The notes beneath the pieces are model-generated. The model did not search any database. It saw only the letters and a list, made by a program, of their open reading frames with translations, and was not told the DNA's origin. Below are positions 19,077-27,672 of a stretch of DNA of 64,000 nt, in pieces. The DNA comes from Swingsia samuiensis (GTDB lineage Bacteria; Pseudomonadota; Alphaproteobacteria; Acetobacterales; Acetobacteraceae), in NCBI RefSeq assembly GCF_006542355.1, contig NZ_CP038141.1, forward strand, positions 2,074,001 to 2,138,000, written 5' to 3'. The position numbers were made by a program, and so were the translations under genes. How positions within the stretch are numbered: position 1 is the stretch's first letter; each line of letters starts with the position of its first letter.

Positions 19077-20264
19077 TTAGGATCGATCCATCAGCATATT
19101 GGTTATCGCTTTTTTAAATGGAAGTAATCGATTTGCAAAACCTAATCCCATTTGACGAGCTTTTAAAAAAGGAGCTTCATCCCGTGTGTAAAATGTAGCA
19201 ATTGCATTCGTCGCAGCAAATAATGGTGCCGTTGCCCGACGATGTTTTCGTTCAAATCGATCCAGTACAACTTTAGCACCGGCATCGCCGGGGCCTACAG
19301 CTATTTCCCGAGCGAGTGTTTCTTGCCCTTTTAATCCAAGGTTAAAACCATGCGCCGTAATAGGGTGCATTCCAACAGCAGCATCTCCGATCAGCGCAAA
19401 TCGTTGGTCATGAAAGCGGTGGGCATATACGGCTTTTAAGGGGTAGGTGCATCGCGCACTATCCACCGTCATAGGGCCCATACGAGATTGGACGCGTTGA
19501 GTAATTTCCTCATTAAAAGCGTCGTCTGGCAAGTTTTTCAAACGTTGAATTTCTGCATCGGGAAGCATAAGCACTAAAGAAGATATAGAGCCTTCTTTAT
19601 CATCAGGTGCAACAGGGAGCAGAGCAACGGTTTGTCCCTCGTCAAACCATTGTAACGCAACATTCTCATGATTTTTAGGGTGCCGCATGCGGCATACAAG
19701 TGTGCTGCGTCCAAAGTCATGCACAATCGCGCCAATACCAGCCATTTCCCGTAAACGAGAAAAGCGTCCATCTGCTGCCACTAAAAGATCAGAATCTAGA
19801 GTAGTGCCGTCTTCTAATGTCACTGAAGCAGAGCGATAGTTATGTTGTGTATGAATAATGCCCTGACCAGCTTTAATATCTATTCCAGCAGTGTGTGAGG
19901 CTACGTCATACAAAGCACGGCGGATCAAGTGATTAGCAACTAAATGCCCTAATGCATCTGGCCCTGTTTCTGGAGTATCGAAAAGAAGTGGGGGGCTGCC
20001 GATGCTTCCTGTTTCTACGCGTGCCATATGTAGTGGAGAAATGGCCTTTTGAGGGATTTTTGCCCAAACACCAAATCTTTTCAGCCAGTTAGACGCGTGG
20101 TGAGTTAATGCAATTTCCCGGCCATCAAAGGGAGGAGACGCTAATACAGAGAGGGGAGAGCGTTCAACAACACAGACTTTTCGACCATCATGTGCTAAAG
20201 AAAGTGCAAAAGCCAAGCCAACAGGGCCTCCTCCTGCAATGATTACATCATACATATAATTCAA
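19077..20264 (-). CDS. UbiH/UbiF/Coq6-family FAD-dependent hydroxylase
   Basis: The 395-residue protein is a class A flavin monooxygenase of the ubiquinone-ring hydroxylase family: [14 protein letters not shown] dinucleotide motif near the N-terminus, [12 protein letters not shown] (the DG motif) near residue 165 and [22 protein letters not shown] (GD motif region, residues near 285-305). Such enzymes add hydroxyl groups during ubiquinone synthesis; the position acted on is not readable from sequence (UbiM-like broad specificity is possible). Its start overlaps the nitroreductase stop by four bases. Confidence 0.88.
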   Translation of the reverse strand: MNYMYDVIIAGGGPVGLAFALSLAHDGRKVCVVERSPLSVLASPPFDGREIALTHHASNWLKRFGVWAKIPQKAISPLHMARVETGSIGSPPLLFDTPETGPDALGHLVANHLIRRALYDVASHTAGIDIKAGQGIIHTQHNYRSASVTLEDGTTLDSDLLVAADGRFSRLREMAGIGAIVHDFGRSTLVCRMRHPKNHENVALQWFDEGQTVALLPVAPDDKEGSISSLVLMLPDAEIQRLKNLPDDAFNEEITQRVQSRMGPMTVDSARCTYPLKAVYAHRFHDQRFALIGDAAVGMHPITAHGFNLGLKGQETLAREIAVGPGDAGAKVVLDRFERKHRRATAPLFAATNAIATFYTRDEAPFLKARQMGLGFANRLLPFKKAITNMLMDRS

Positions 20265-20863
20265 TCCACATTAGCACCAAAAGAAACTGGCTTCCCTTCC
20301 CAAAGAGCCATATATTTTTCAATATCAGGCCGCTTACGATCTTCCTTAGAACCTTCAGGGGTGCCCACAAACAAAAAGCCTGCCAGACAATCAGGTTTCT
20401 TTAAACCTAACATTTCTAATAATTCTGTGTCTGTTGAAAAAGCACCTGTTACCCAAATTCCACCAAAACCTTCCGCATGCAAGGCATTTAATACATTCAT
20501 AGCTCCCGCCGCGGCTGCCATTTCCTGCTCGACAACTGGAATTTTTCCTTCAGGAACAATATGGATCCCCAACGCAATAATCATCGGCATAGTCGAAAAA
20601 CGATGATACCGCTTTTCTTTTTTTGCTTCGGGTAAATGAGACTCTTCTCGTTCTATGGCTTTAAGAACAACCTTGGCAAAAGCCTCCCGATATTCTCCTT
20701 GGATAACCGTATATCGCCAAGGGCGCATTTTCCCATGGTCTGGGGCACGCAATCCAGCAGATAAAATAGCACGCAATTGCTTTCCTTGAGGGACAGGATC
20801 AACCAACTGATCGGTTGAGGCGCGTGAAAGGAGGAATTCAAGAGAGGACTGGTGATTAATCAT
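20261..20863 (-). CDS. Nitroreductase family protein (YdjA-like)
   Basis: The product of about 200 residues matches the FMN-dependent nitroreductase fold of the short YdjA type: RASTDQLVDPVP, then GLRAPDHGKMRPWRYTVI near residue 40, AAAAGAMNVLNALHAEGFGGIWVTG in the middle, which I give as AAGAMNVLNALHAEGFGG, and GFLFVGTP near the end. The ATG of MINHQ is preceded by AAGGA; the longer start would need TTG. It overlaps the ubiquinone-type hydroxylase gene by four bases, but the natural substrate is unknown. Confidence 0.87.
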   Translation of the reverse strand: MINHQSSLEFLLSRASTDQLVDPVPQGKQLRAILSAGLRAPDHGKMRPWRYTVIQGEYREAFAKVVLKAIEREESHLPEAKKEKRYHRFSTMPMIIALGIHIVPEGKIPVVEQEMAAAAGAMNVLNALHAEGFGGIWVTGAFSTDTELLEMLGLKKPDCLAGFLFVGTPEGSKEDRKRPDIEKYMALWEGKPVSFGANVD

Positions 20864-21044
20864 GCGCAATCCTTAAGATGTTTAGAATTTAATTGCCAAG
20901 AGTTTTTGTGATTTTTTCACGATTTTAAAAGATCGTATACCATCAAAAGATATTTGTAATAGATTTTTCTTGCTCTGTTGATTTATACTCTTAACCTGTA
21001 AAGACAGCGTGGAATTTACCCTCAGCCTGGTGTAATAAGAAAAC

Positions 21045-21641
21045 ATGACTGATATCCGCTCTGCCCAACTTCATCGCCAAACAAGTGAAACTGATATTTC
21101 ATTAACCTTGACCTTAGATGGGCAAGGAATATCGAATATCGAGACTGGGATTGGCTTTTTTGATCATATGCTTACAGCATTATCAAAACATAGTGGCTTC
21201 AATCTTGACCTTGTAGCTAAGGGTGACTTGCATATTGACGGACACCATACGGTTGAAGACGTTGGAATTGTTTTAGGACAAGCTTTCCGTCAAGCAATTG
21301 GTGACAAACGTGGAATAGAACGTTTTGGCCATGCTCTCGTCCCATTGGATGAAGCTCTATCTGAAGCAGTAGTCGATATTTCTGGGCGCCCATATCTGGC
21401 TTGGAATGTAGCCTTCCCAACAGAAAAAATTGGCGTGATGGATACGGAGCTTTTTGAAGAGTTTTTCCGTGCTTTTGCAATGTCTGCTCATATTGCCCTG
21501 CATTTAACTTGCAAGGCAGGGACAAACTCTCACCATATTGCAGAGAGTGGCTTTAAAGCCATCGCACGTGCACTACGTTTTGCGGTTTCTATCGATATGC
21601 GTAACGCGAACTCAATCCCATCTACTAAAGGCGTTCTATGA
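21045..21641 (+). CDS. hisB: Imidazoleglycerol-phosphate dehydratase
   Basis: HisB removes water from imidazole glycerol phosphate. The 198-residue monofunctional enzyme has its manganese-binding motifs: GIGFFDHMLTALSKH near residue 37, HIDGHHTVEDVGI near 67 and the late THHIAES-like segment NSHHIAESGFKA. There is no fused phosphatase domain. It heads the his cluster; the preceding 170 bases hold the promoter region but I could not assign boxes confidently. It overlaps the next gene by four bases. Confidence 0.97.
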   Translation: MTDIRSAQLHRQTSETDISLTLTLDGQGISNIETGIGFFDHMLTALSKHSGFNLDLVAKGDLHIDGHHTVEDVGIVLGQAFRQAIGDKRGIERFGHALVPLDEALSEAVVDISGRPYLAWNVAFPTEKIGVMDTELFEEFFRAFAMSAHIALHLTCKAGTNSHHIAESGFKAIARALRFAVSIDMRNANSIPSTKGVL

Positions 21642-22021
21642 GTTCATACGTCCCTTGTATTGATCCGCGAAAGCAAAAGCTTCCTATTTTGGTAAAAGAA
21701 GGCTTTTCTTGGCGTGTGCTGCTTTTAGGATGGGTTGGCTTGCTGACCTATGGTAATTATCTTTCTGCTTTATTAGCTGGTGCAGGAACATTTCTGATCC
21801 ATTCCTACATCGAAGGAACATCAGAGGGACTTACAATCATAGCACTTCACGTCATACTCGCTGTTTATACATCTGAAATTAGACTGTGGGAAATGCGTAT
21901 TCGGGGAAGAGAAATAGGCCCTCCCATTTGGGCCACCTCAAAAGATACAGCCCTAATGAGCTGGATTAATTACTATTCATCGTCTGTAAAAGTATCGGAG
22001 CCTTCATGCGCGTCGTCGTAA
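21638..22021 (+). CDS. DUF2628 family small membrane protein in his operon
   Basis: The 127-residue protein has a FSWRVLLLGWVGLLTYGNYLSALLAGAGTFLI membrane region, seen here as FSWRVLLLGWVGLL followed by a second helix, and a further hydrophobic segment around residues 65-80 before a hydrophilic tail. DUF2628 genes sit between hisB and hisH in many alphaproteobacteria, which supports the call; their function is unknown. It overlaps hisB by four bases and hisH by sixteen, so it is firmly embedded in the operon. Confidence 0.75.
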   Translation: MSSYVPCIDPRKQKLPILVKEGFSWRVLLLGWVGLLTYGNYLSALLAGAGTFLIHSYIEGTSEGLTIIALHVILAVYTSEIRLWEMRIRGREIGPPIWATSKDTALMSWINYYSSSVKVSEPSCASS

Positions 22022-22644
22022 TTGATTATAATGGAGGAAATCTTGCATCGGCCGCTCAAGCCGCTCAAAAAGCAGCGTCACTCTATAATATTGATGCAGA
22101 GGTTACGATCACACGCGACGAAAGTGCTATTTTAAATGCTGATCGTTTAATCCTTCCTGGGCAAGGCGCCTTTGCTGATTGTGCCAAAGGTTTAGGGCCT
22201 GAATTACGAAACTCCTTGCAAGTCGCTACCGATAAGGGAACACCATTCCTTGGGATCTGCGTTGGGATGCAACTCATGGGAGAATATGGTTTAGAACACG
22301 GTAGGACCGAAGGCCTTGGATGGATTTCAGGGCATATTAGCCATATGAAAGAAGCCCATGATGCCGGCTTGCGTTTGCCGCATATGGGGTGGAACACCCT
22401 TAATTTTAAACCTGGTGCACATCTTCTAACCGAAGGCTTAGAGCCAGGTGTCCATGGTTATTTTGTTCATTCTTATGCTTTGCATAATGGTAAAGAAAGC
22501 GAAGTGATAGCCACGGCTGATTATGGGGGAAATGTTCCCGCTATTGTTGCCAATGGCAATCGCTGTGGCACTCAATTCCATGTTGAAAAGAGCCAAAAAG
22601 TTGGCCTCACCATGATGGGTAACTTTCTGAAATGGAAATCATAA
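22006..22644 (+). CDS. hisH: Imidazole glycerol phosphate synthase subunit HisH (glutaminase)
   Basis: HisH supplies ammonia to HisF. The 212-residue protein has the triad: Cys85 in FLGICVGMQLMGEYG, and His192 with Glu194 in GTQFHVEKSQ. The oxyanion-region PGQGAFADC and YFVHSY segments are also present. The start overlaps the DUF2628 gene by sixteen bases; the N-terminal MRVVVIDYNGGNL is canonical. Confidence 0.97.
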   Translation: MRVVVIDYNGGNLASAAQAAQKAASLYNIDAEVTITRDESAILNADRLILPGQGAFADCAKGLGPELRNSLQVATDKGTPFLGICVGMQLMGEYGLEHGRTEGLGWISGHISHMKEAHDAGLRLPHMGWNTLNFKPGAHLLTEGLEPGVHGYFVHSYALHNGKESEVIATADYGGNVPAIVANGNRCGTQFHVEKSQKVGLTMMGNFLKWKS

Positions 22645-22696
22645 AAATTCTTCCCTTTTAACATTATTAAGCCTTTTAAAACGGAGACTATCCATC

Positions 22697-23551
22697 ATGC
22701 AGGGATCAATCTTTTCTAGAATTTACACAGAGAATTATAACACAGCACCTTATTGTTTAAGCCCTGCCAACTCTGAATCTGGTTCAGACCATTCTACAGC
22801 TCCCCAAAAGCATGAACTAACTCTTTATCCGGCGATTGATCTAAAAGATGGAGCCTGTGTCCGCTTGCGGCGTGGTGAGATGGATGAGGCTACACATTAT
22901 TCAGATAACCCTGCTGCTCAGGCAAAACTATTTGAAGATGCGGGCTGCAAACACTTGCATGTTGTTGATCTAAACGGGGCTTTTGCTGGACATTCTGCCA
23001 ATATTCCCGCCATCGAAGCGATTATAAAAGCTACCAACCTTCCTGTTCAGTTAGGAGGGGGTATAAGAGATATGGCAGCGATTGAGCGCTGGCTGGAGAC
23101 TGGTATTTCACGCGTAATTTTAGGTTCTGTCGCCGTCAAAAATCCAGATTTAGTTCGTCAGGCTGCACGAGCTTTCCCCGGTCAAATCGTTGCAGGAATA
23201 GATGCACGCCAAGGACGGGTTGCAACAGAAGGCTGGGCTGAAGTTTCTGAATTGGAAGCCAATGACCTAGCTTTGCGGATGCAAGATGCCGGTGTTGCTG
23301 CGATTATTTTTACCGAAATTAGCCGAGATGGTATGTTATCTGGATTAGATATCGACCAAACGGTTGATATGGCAAAACGTCTTTCTATTCCAGTCATTGC
23401 AAGTGGCGGAGTAGGGACACTTGATCATTTGCGTGCTCTAAAAGATGCCGCTCAAAATGCTTCAGGGATTTCGGGAGCTATCGTTGGTCGTGCCTTATAT
23501 GACGGACGAATTTCCCTTCAAGATGCTTTGGATGTATTTAAAACATGCTAA
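22697..23551 (+). CDS. hisA: ProFAR isomerase HisA with N-terminal extension
   Basis: HisA isomerises ProFAR to PRFAR through an Amadori rearrangement in a TIM barrel. The catalytic aspartates are in [18 protein letters not shown] and [14 protein letters not shown], and [11 protein letters not shown] gives a phosphate-binding loop. An extra stretch of about 42 residues precedes [12 protein letters not shown]; it is polar, Ser/Asn-rich and has no alternative ATG within it, while GGAG lies ten bases before the chosen ATG, so the extension is probably real. I recall shorter extensions in other acetic acid bacteria. It overlaps hisF by seven bases. Confidence 0.95.
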   Translation: MQGSIFSRIYTENYNTAPYCLSPANSESGSDHSTAPQKHELTLYPAIDLKDGACVRLRRGEMDEATHYSDNPAAQAKLFEDAGCKHLHVVDLNGAFAGHSANIPAIEAIIKATNLPVQLGGGIRDMAAIERWLETGISRVILGSVAVKNPDLVRQAARAFPGQIVAGIDARQGRVATEGWAEVSELEANDLALRMQDAGVAAIIFTEISRDGMLSGLDIDQTVDMAKRLSIPVIASGGVGTLDHLRALKDAAQNASGISGAIVGRALYDGRISLQDALDVFKTC

Positions 23552-24306
23552 AACTTCGTGTTATTCCTTGCTTGGATGTTAAAGACGGCCGTGTTGTAAA
23601 AGGCGTGAACTTCGTCTCTTTACGCGATGCGGGAGATCCTGTTGAACAAGCGAAGCTCTATGATGCAGCTGGCGCAGATGAGCTGACCTTTCTTGACATT
23701 ACCGCAAGCGTTGAAAATAGAGACACTATTTTAGATGTTGTTCGTCGCACAGCTGAAGCAATACGTTTACCTCTGACTGTTGGTGGAGGAGTACGTAGCT
23801 GTGATGATATACGTCGGCTTTTACTCTCAGGAGCTGATAAATGTGCTGTAAATTCTGCCGCGATTAAAAATCCAGAATTAATAGCCGAAGCATCAGAGCG
23901 TTTTGGCAGTCAATGTATTGTTGTTGCGATTGACGCTCGATCAAATGGAAATGGTGGTTGGGAGGTTTATGCAAAAGGTGGCCGTGAGCCTACTGGTCTC
24001 GATGTTATTGAATGGGCACGAAAAATGCAAAACCTTGGAGCAGGAGAGATTTTGCTGACAAGTATGGATCGTGACGGGACTAAATCAGGTTTTGATTTGG
24101 ACTTGTTGCGGGCCGTTTGTGATGCCGTCACTATTCCTGTTGTTGCTTCTGGTGGAGTAGGGGAATTGCAGCATTTCGTGGAAGGTGCGCAAGTGGGAGC
24201 CAATGGTCTTCTTGCTGCGAGTGTTTTTCATTTTGGTCAAATTCGTATAGGCGATGTAAAAGAAGCATTAGATGAAGCCGGGCTTCCGGTCAGGCTAGGA
24301 GAGTAA
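23545..24306 (+). CDS. hisF: Imidazole glycerol phosphate synthase subunit HisF (cyclase)
   Basis: HisF uses ammonia from HisH to turn PRFAR into imidazole glycerol phosphate and AICAR, the latter returning to purine synthesis. The 253-residue TIM barrel begins [18 protein letters not shown] with the catalytic Asp11 and has the second Asp in [17 protein letters not shown]. Phosphate loops GGGVRSCDD and ASGGVGE are present. It is followed two bases later by hisE. Confidence 0.97.
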   Translation: MLKLRVIPCLDVKDGRVVKGVNFVSLRDAGDPVEQAKLYDAAGADELTFLDITASVENRDTILDVVRRTAEAIRLPLTVGGGVRSCDDIRRLLLSGADKCAVNSAAIKNPELIAEASERFGSQCIVVAIDARSNGNGGWEVYAKGGREPTGLDVIEWARKMQNLGAGEILLTSMDRDGTKSGFDLDLLRAVCDAVTIPVVASGGVGELQHFVEGAQVGANGLLAASVFHFGQIRIGDVKEALDEAGLPVRLGE

Positions 24307-24308
24307 TA

Positions 24309-24683
24309 ATGGCCAAACCGATAAAAGATGAATCTCATAAAGATACTTCTGCGCGCGAAGATATTCTTCAACGCTTATTTGATACGGTTCAATCGCGCCG
24401 GGGAACAGACCCTAACCTAAGCCACTCTGCACGTCTAATGGCGCGCGGAAGAAATAAAATTGCTCAAAAATTTGGTGAAGAAGCCGTGGAATGCCTCATT
24501 GAGGCGGTCAATGGAAACCGTAAAGAACTGATTAGTGAAAGTGCTGATGTTCTTTATCATCTCATCGTTATGTGGGTTGATTCTGGTGTCTCCCCAGAAG
24601 ATGTATGGTCTGAATTAAAGCGTCGGGAAGGAGTGAGTGGAATTACAGAGAAAGCCTCACGCCCCAAAGAAAAATTAGGGTAA
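24309..24683 (+). CDS. hisE: Phosphoribosyl-ATP diphosphatase
   Basis: HisE hydrolyses PR-ATP to PR-AMP, the second step of histidine synthesis. The 124-residue protein has the all-alpha MazG-like core [17 protein letters not shown] followed by [17 protein letters not shown], with the Glu/Asp residues that bind magnesium. It is separate from hisI, whose gene is not in this window. About fifteen polar residues at each end extend the core. Confidence 0.96.
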   Translation: MAKPIKDESHKDTSAREDILQRLFDTVQSRRGTDPNLSHSARLMARGRNKIAQKFGEEAVECLIEAVNGNRKELISESADVLYHLIVMWVDSGVSPEDVWSELKRREGVSGITEKASRPKEKLG

Positions 24684-24693
24684 GGATACAATC

Positions 24694-25056
24694 ATGGAAT
24701 ACGATCAAAATAATATTTTTGCACGAATTCTTCGCAAAGAAATTCCTGCACGCTCTGTATATGAGGATGAGTTTGCTTTTGGTTTCCATGACCTTTCTCC
24801 CTTAGCGCCTATTCATATTTTGATCATTCCTAAAGGGCCATATCTATCGATTGCTGATTTTAGTGCTCAAGCCACAGCAGAAGAAATTACAGGGTTTTGG
24901 AGAGCCGTTTCTCATGTTGCGAAGCAACAAGGAATAACGCGAGATGGCTTCCGTATTGTTAGTAATTCTGGGCCGAATGCAGGTCAGGAAGTTCCTCATT
25001 TCCACGTTCATTTATTAGGAGGAACCTCTTTAGGACCCATCTTAGAAAAGAAATAA
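24694..25056 (+). CDS. Histidine triad (HIT/HINT) nucleotide-binding protein
   Basis: The 120-residue protein ends with the histidine triad HFHVHLLGG (His102, His104, His106) and has the FHDLSPLAPIHILIIPK segment of HINT-type purine nucleoside phosphoramidase-like enzymes. It sits ten bases after hisE and is likely the last gene of the his transcription unit, an arrangement seen in other alphaproteobacteria. Its cellular substrate is unknown. Confidence 0.93.
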   Translation: MEYDQNNIFARILRKEIPARSVYEDEFAFGFHDLSPLAPIHILIIPKGPYLSIADFSAQATAEEITGFWRAVSHVAKQQGITRDGFRIVSNSGPNAGQEVPHFHVHLLGGTSLGPILEKK

Positions 25057-25067
25057 TATATAAGAAC

Positions 25068-25096
25068 TTGCCAATACAGAGTGTTGTGTTTATGAA
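25068..25096 (+). promoter_or_regulatory. Probable sigma-70 promoter of tRNA-Glu
   Basis: TTGCCA and TATGAA boxes with a 17-base spacer end 15 bases before the mature tRNA. The same stretch contains an 8-bp hairpin (AGAGTGTT/AACACTCT) that could also end the his operon transcript. Confidence 0.5.
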
Positions 25097-25111
25097 CACT
25101 CTCAACCTTTA

Positions 25112-25187
25112 GTCCCGTTCGTCTAGAGGCCTAGGACACCGCCCTCTCACGGCGGCAACACGGGTTCGAATCCCGTACGGGACGCCA
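25112..25187 (+). tRNA. tRNA-Glu (anticodon CTC)
   Basis: The 76-base sequence folds as a cloverleaf: acceptor GTCCCGT/ACGGGAC, anticodon stem CCGCC/GGCGG around loop CTCTCAC (anticodon CTC, reading GAG), T arm with GGTTCGAATCC, discriminator G and an encoded CCA. A decayed phage gene pair begins less than 100 bases beyond its 3' end. Confidence 0.97.
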
Positions 25188-25268
25188 TTGATTTTATTGG
25201 CTTTTTTCAGTTATCCACAAATGGCGTAATGGTTCAATTGAACCACTAAAAGATTTTTACCTGACTTT

Positions 25269-25473
25269 TTAGTTCTTCCTACAAGCCCGCACCTGATTGC
25301 ATAGTCCCACATAATCCCCCAGCCACCGAATAGTCTCTGGCTGTGGAGATTTCTGAATCTCGGATGCAAGCTTTGCCTGATCGACTTTGGTATAATGCCC
25401 AGCACACGGGACACAGCACATATTGCACCGATGTGCAGCTGGTGAAAACAAGGGCGAGAATAATCCACTTCAT
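25269..25473 (-). pseudogene. Frameshifted phage outer-spanin (Rz1-like) lipoprotein remnant
   Basis: An ATG opens a lipoprotein signal (MKWIILALVFTSC, lipobox ending in Cys13), but the frame is lost around codon 24. One base of excess near 25400 moves the reading to a frame that continues GHYTKVDQAKLASEIQ and ends QVRACRKN-stop at the 3' end. That tail, a helical segment with a terminal acidic/basic RACR motif, matches small Rz1-like phage lysis lipoproteins as I recall them. The start overlaps the stop of the upstream remnant as ATGA, the nested order usual for spanin pairs. I infer a decayed prophage lysis gene. The 80 bases between it and tRNA-Glu hold nothing I recognise. Confidence 0.6.
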
Positions 25474-25712
25474 GCGTTCACATCCTTTAGACGTGTTAAA
25501 AGGGCATCTTCTGTCGCGGGTTTATCTGCCTAGGCCTGCGCTTTCTGCGTCATGACGTTGGCGACTTGTGCTTGCTGGCGGGATGATGCAACGGAGGCTT
25601 TGTTCTTTCCTGCGCGATACGAAAACGTCACCAAAAAGAGCACAACACCGAGAGCGCAAAGAGGTTCTTCGGCGAGATGAGCATAGCCCGTGACAGCCCC
25701 CCAAATGTTAAT
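25470..25712 (-). pseudogene. Phage inner-spanin (Rz-like) remnant with in-frame amber codon
   Basis: Reading from an ATT that follows GGA by eight bases gives NIWGAVTGYAHLAEEP, one hydrophobic segment (residues 19-30), then a Gln/Ala-rich helical stretch SRQQAQVANVMTQKAQA, an amber TAG at codon 61, and ADKPATEDALLTRLKDVNA before a TGA. Single N-terminal membrane anchor plus alpha-helical tail, directly overlapping an Rz1-like lipoprotein frame, is the layout of an inner spanin. The missing ATG and the amber codon suggest decay. The 158 bases between this remnant and dhaKL are strongly AT-rich and hold no recognisable gene. Confidence 0.5.
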
Positions 25713-25870
25713 GTGACAAATCCAAAAAAAAAATGGAAATTCAAAATAGCTATTTAATATTTAATAACACATATATTTGATTGATTTTTAATAATTATCA
25801 CAAAGAAATTCGTTGAACATTTTATAAATAAAACTCCTAATCCCGCAATATACATACGGAGAGTATTTAA

Positions 25871-27514
25871 ATGAAACGCTTCCTTAACAGCCGTGAGACA
25901 TTAGTAACAGAATCACTTGATGGTTTTTTACGTTCTCCTGCTGGTAAAAATCTTTATCGCCTTGATGGATATCCTGACATACGCGTTATTTTAAGAAGCG
26001 ATTGGGACAAAAAAACAGGAAAAGTTGCCATTCTTTCAGGGGGCGGGTCTGGTCATGAACCAGCCCATGCCGGCTTTGTTGGCGAAGGGATGTTAACAGG
26101 CGCAATTTGTGGAGCGTTGTTTGCCTCACCTGGCATAGATGCCATTTTATCAGCCATTCTAGCGGTTACGGGGGATGCAGGCTGTTTACTTATCATAAAA
26201 AACTATACTGGAGATCGATTGAATTTTAACCTCGCCGCAGAGCAAGCACGTGGCATGGGATTAAAAGTCGAAACCATCCTTATCGGCGATGATATTGCTC
26301 TTGGTGAACGCAAGCATGCTCGTGCCCTTGCGGGTACTGTATTTATGCATAAGGTTGCCGGCTATCTTTCCGAAGAAGGCAAAGATCTCAAAACTATTTC
26401 TAATTCGTTAAAAAAAGCCTCTGAAAAAGTTTACTCAATTGGGTTAGCCTTAAGTGATAGCTATGCGTATGAAGATAATTTCAAAACACGCCTTGATGAT
26501 AAAAGTGCAGAACTTGGTTTAGGTATTCATAGTGAACCTGGCGCTGAAACCATCCCTATGGCCACAGCCGATAAACTGATGAAAAAAGCGGCTGATGCTT
26601 TGGAAAGTAAGCTACCCTCTGGGAAACATAATTATGCACTAATGTTAAATAATCTTGGCACTGTTCCAATAATTGAAGCAACATTGCTCTTGGAATCTTT
26701 TGCAAAAACATCATTATCAAAGCAGATAAGGCTTGTAACCGGTCCCGCTCATTTTCTAACCTCTTTAGATATGAATGGTTTTTCTCTTTCTGTTATTCAT
26801 CTTGATAAAGAGATAGAAACTGCTTTGCTTGCGCCAGCAGCTCCACTTGCATGGAATGGTTTTAGTTCATGGAAAAATATTACCATTAAAGCAGCGCCTA
26901 AACTTCCAGAAGTTTTTATAGAGCCACCATCTAAAAACCCTGAATTAAGGAAAATGATAGAGCGTGGTATCGCAGCGCTAAAAGAGAATGAAAACTCATT
27001 AAATCTTATTGACGCAAAAGTTGGGGACGGGGATGCAGGATCAACCTTTGCAGACACAGCACGTATTCTTGAGCAAGAATTAGATCATCTCCCTCTTAAA
27101 GAACCCAAAGCGCTAATCCAAACTGTAGGGCGACTATTATCACGCCATTCAGGAGGATCAAGCGGTGCTTTGTTATCTATTTTATTCTCGGTAGCAGGAA
27201 ATAGTGAAAAGAAAAAATGGCAAGATGCTCTTATGGAAGGCGTCGGCGCTATGCAGGAATATGGGGGAGCAAGTCTCGGCGACAGAACAATGCTTGATGC
27301 TATTATTCCAGCTATTACAGCCTTAAAAGAAGGGAAGTCTTTATCTGATGCTACCCAAGCAGCGCGTGCAGGGGCAGATGCTACAGCTAAAATGAAAAAA
27401 GCCTCTGCTGGTCGGTCTTCATATGTTCCAGAAAGTCATCTGAAAAATATACCAGACCCTGGGGCAGAAGCTATTGCTCTTTTATGTGAAGCCATAACCT
27501 CAAAGGGTATTTGA
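25871..27514 (+). CDS. dhaK: Dihydroxyacetone kinase, fused DhaK-DhaL (ATP-dependent)
   Basis: This 547-residue single-chain kinase phosphorylates dihydroxyacetone (and possibly glyceraldehyde) with ATP, feeding glycerol oxidation products into the triose phosphate pool. The N-terminal DhaK domain has GGGSGHEPAHAGFVG at 57-71 and His220 in GLGIHSEPGAE, the residue that binds the substrate covalently. The C-terminal DhaL domain has GDGDAGST at 385-392 for magnesium-ATP and SRHSGGSSGALLSILF further on. The two-domain architecture rules out the PTS-dependent form. Acetic acid bacteria make dihydroxyacetone from glycerol, so the enzyme fits the host. GGAG lies upstream of the ATG. Confidence 0.95.
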   Translation: MKRFLNSRETLVTESLDGFLRSPAGKNLYRLDGYPDIRVILRSDWDKKTGKVAILSGGGSGHEPAHAGFVGEGMLTGAICGALFASPGIDAILSAILAVTGDAGCLLIIKNYTGDRLNFNLAAEQARGMGLKVETILIGDDIALGERKHARALAGTVFMHKVAGYLSEEGKDLKTISNSLKKASEKVYSIGLALSDSYAYEDNFKTRLDDKSAELGLGIHSEPGAETIPMATADKLMKKAADALESKLPSGKHNYALMLNNLGTVPIIEATLLLESFAKTSLSKQIRLVTGPAHFLTSLDMNGFSLSVIHLDKEIETALLAPAAPLAWNGFSSWKNITIKAAPKLPEVFIEPPSKNPELRKMIERGIAALKENENSLNLIDAKVGDGDAGSTFADTARILEQELDHLPLKEPKALIQTVGRLLSRHSGGSSGALLSILFSVAGNSEKKKWQDALMEGVGAMQEYGGASLGDRTMLDAIIPAITALKEGKSLSDATQAARAGADATAKMKKASAGRSSYVPESHLKNIPDPGAEAIALLCEAITSKGI

Positions 27515-27524
27515 TCAGATTGAG

Positions 27525-27599
27525 TGGTGGGCGCAACAGGGATTGAACCTGTGACCCCTACCATGTCAAGGTAGTGCTCTACCGCTGAGCTATGCGCCC
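27525..27599 (-). tRNA. tRNA-Val (anticodon GAC)
   Basis: On the minus strand the sequence starts GGGCGCATAGCTCAGCGG and ends GCGCCCACCA, with anticodon stem CTACC/GGTAG around loop TTGACAT (anticodon GAC). The T arm CAGGTTCAATCCCTG and an encoded CCA are present. It ends eleven bases from the dhaK stop, on the opposite strand. Confidence 0.96.
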
Positions 27600-27616
27600 T
27601 CAACCTGATGAAAGGG

Positions 27617-27645
27617 GTTTTATCTTTGTCTCATGGGGATGACAA
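27617..27645 (-). promoter_or_regulatory. Probable sigma-70 promoter of tRNA-Val
   Basis: On the minus strand TTGTCA and TAAAAC are separated by 17 bases, and the -10 box ends 18 bases before the mature tRNA. The region also contains complementary GGGGTT and AACCCC arms. Confidence 0.45.
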
Positions 27646-27672
27646 CCCCTAAAAATAAAATTTATATGTCTT

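Noticed and set aside
25343-25555. Plus-strand open frame of 70 codons beside tRNA-Glu
   Set aside because: It lies opposite the spanin-like frames, has no ribosome site and no recognisable features; the minus-strand reading explains the region better.
25188-25870. Direct repeat of the tRNA-Glu 3' end as an attachment site
   Set aside because: I looked for a copy of the T-arm and acceptor sequence in this interval and saw none, so no attachment site is annotated.
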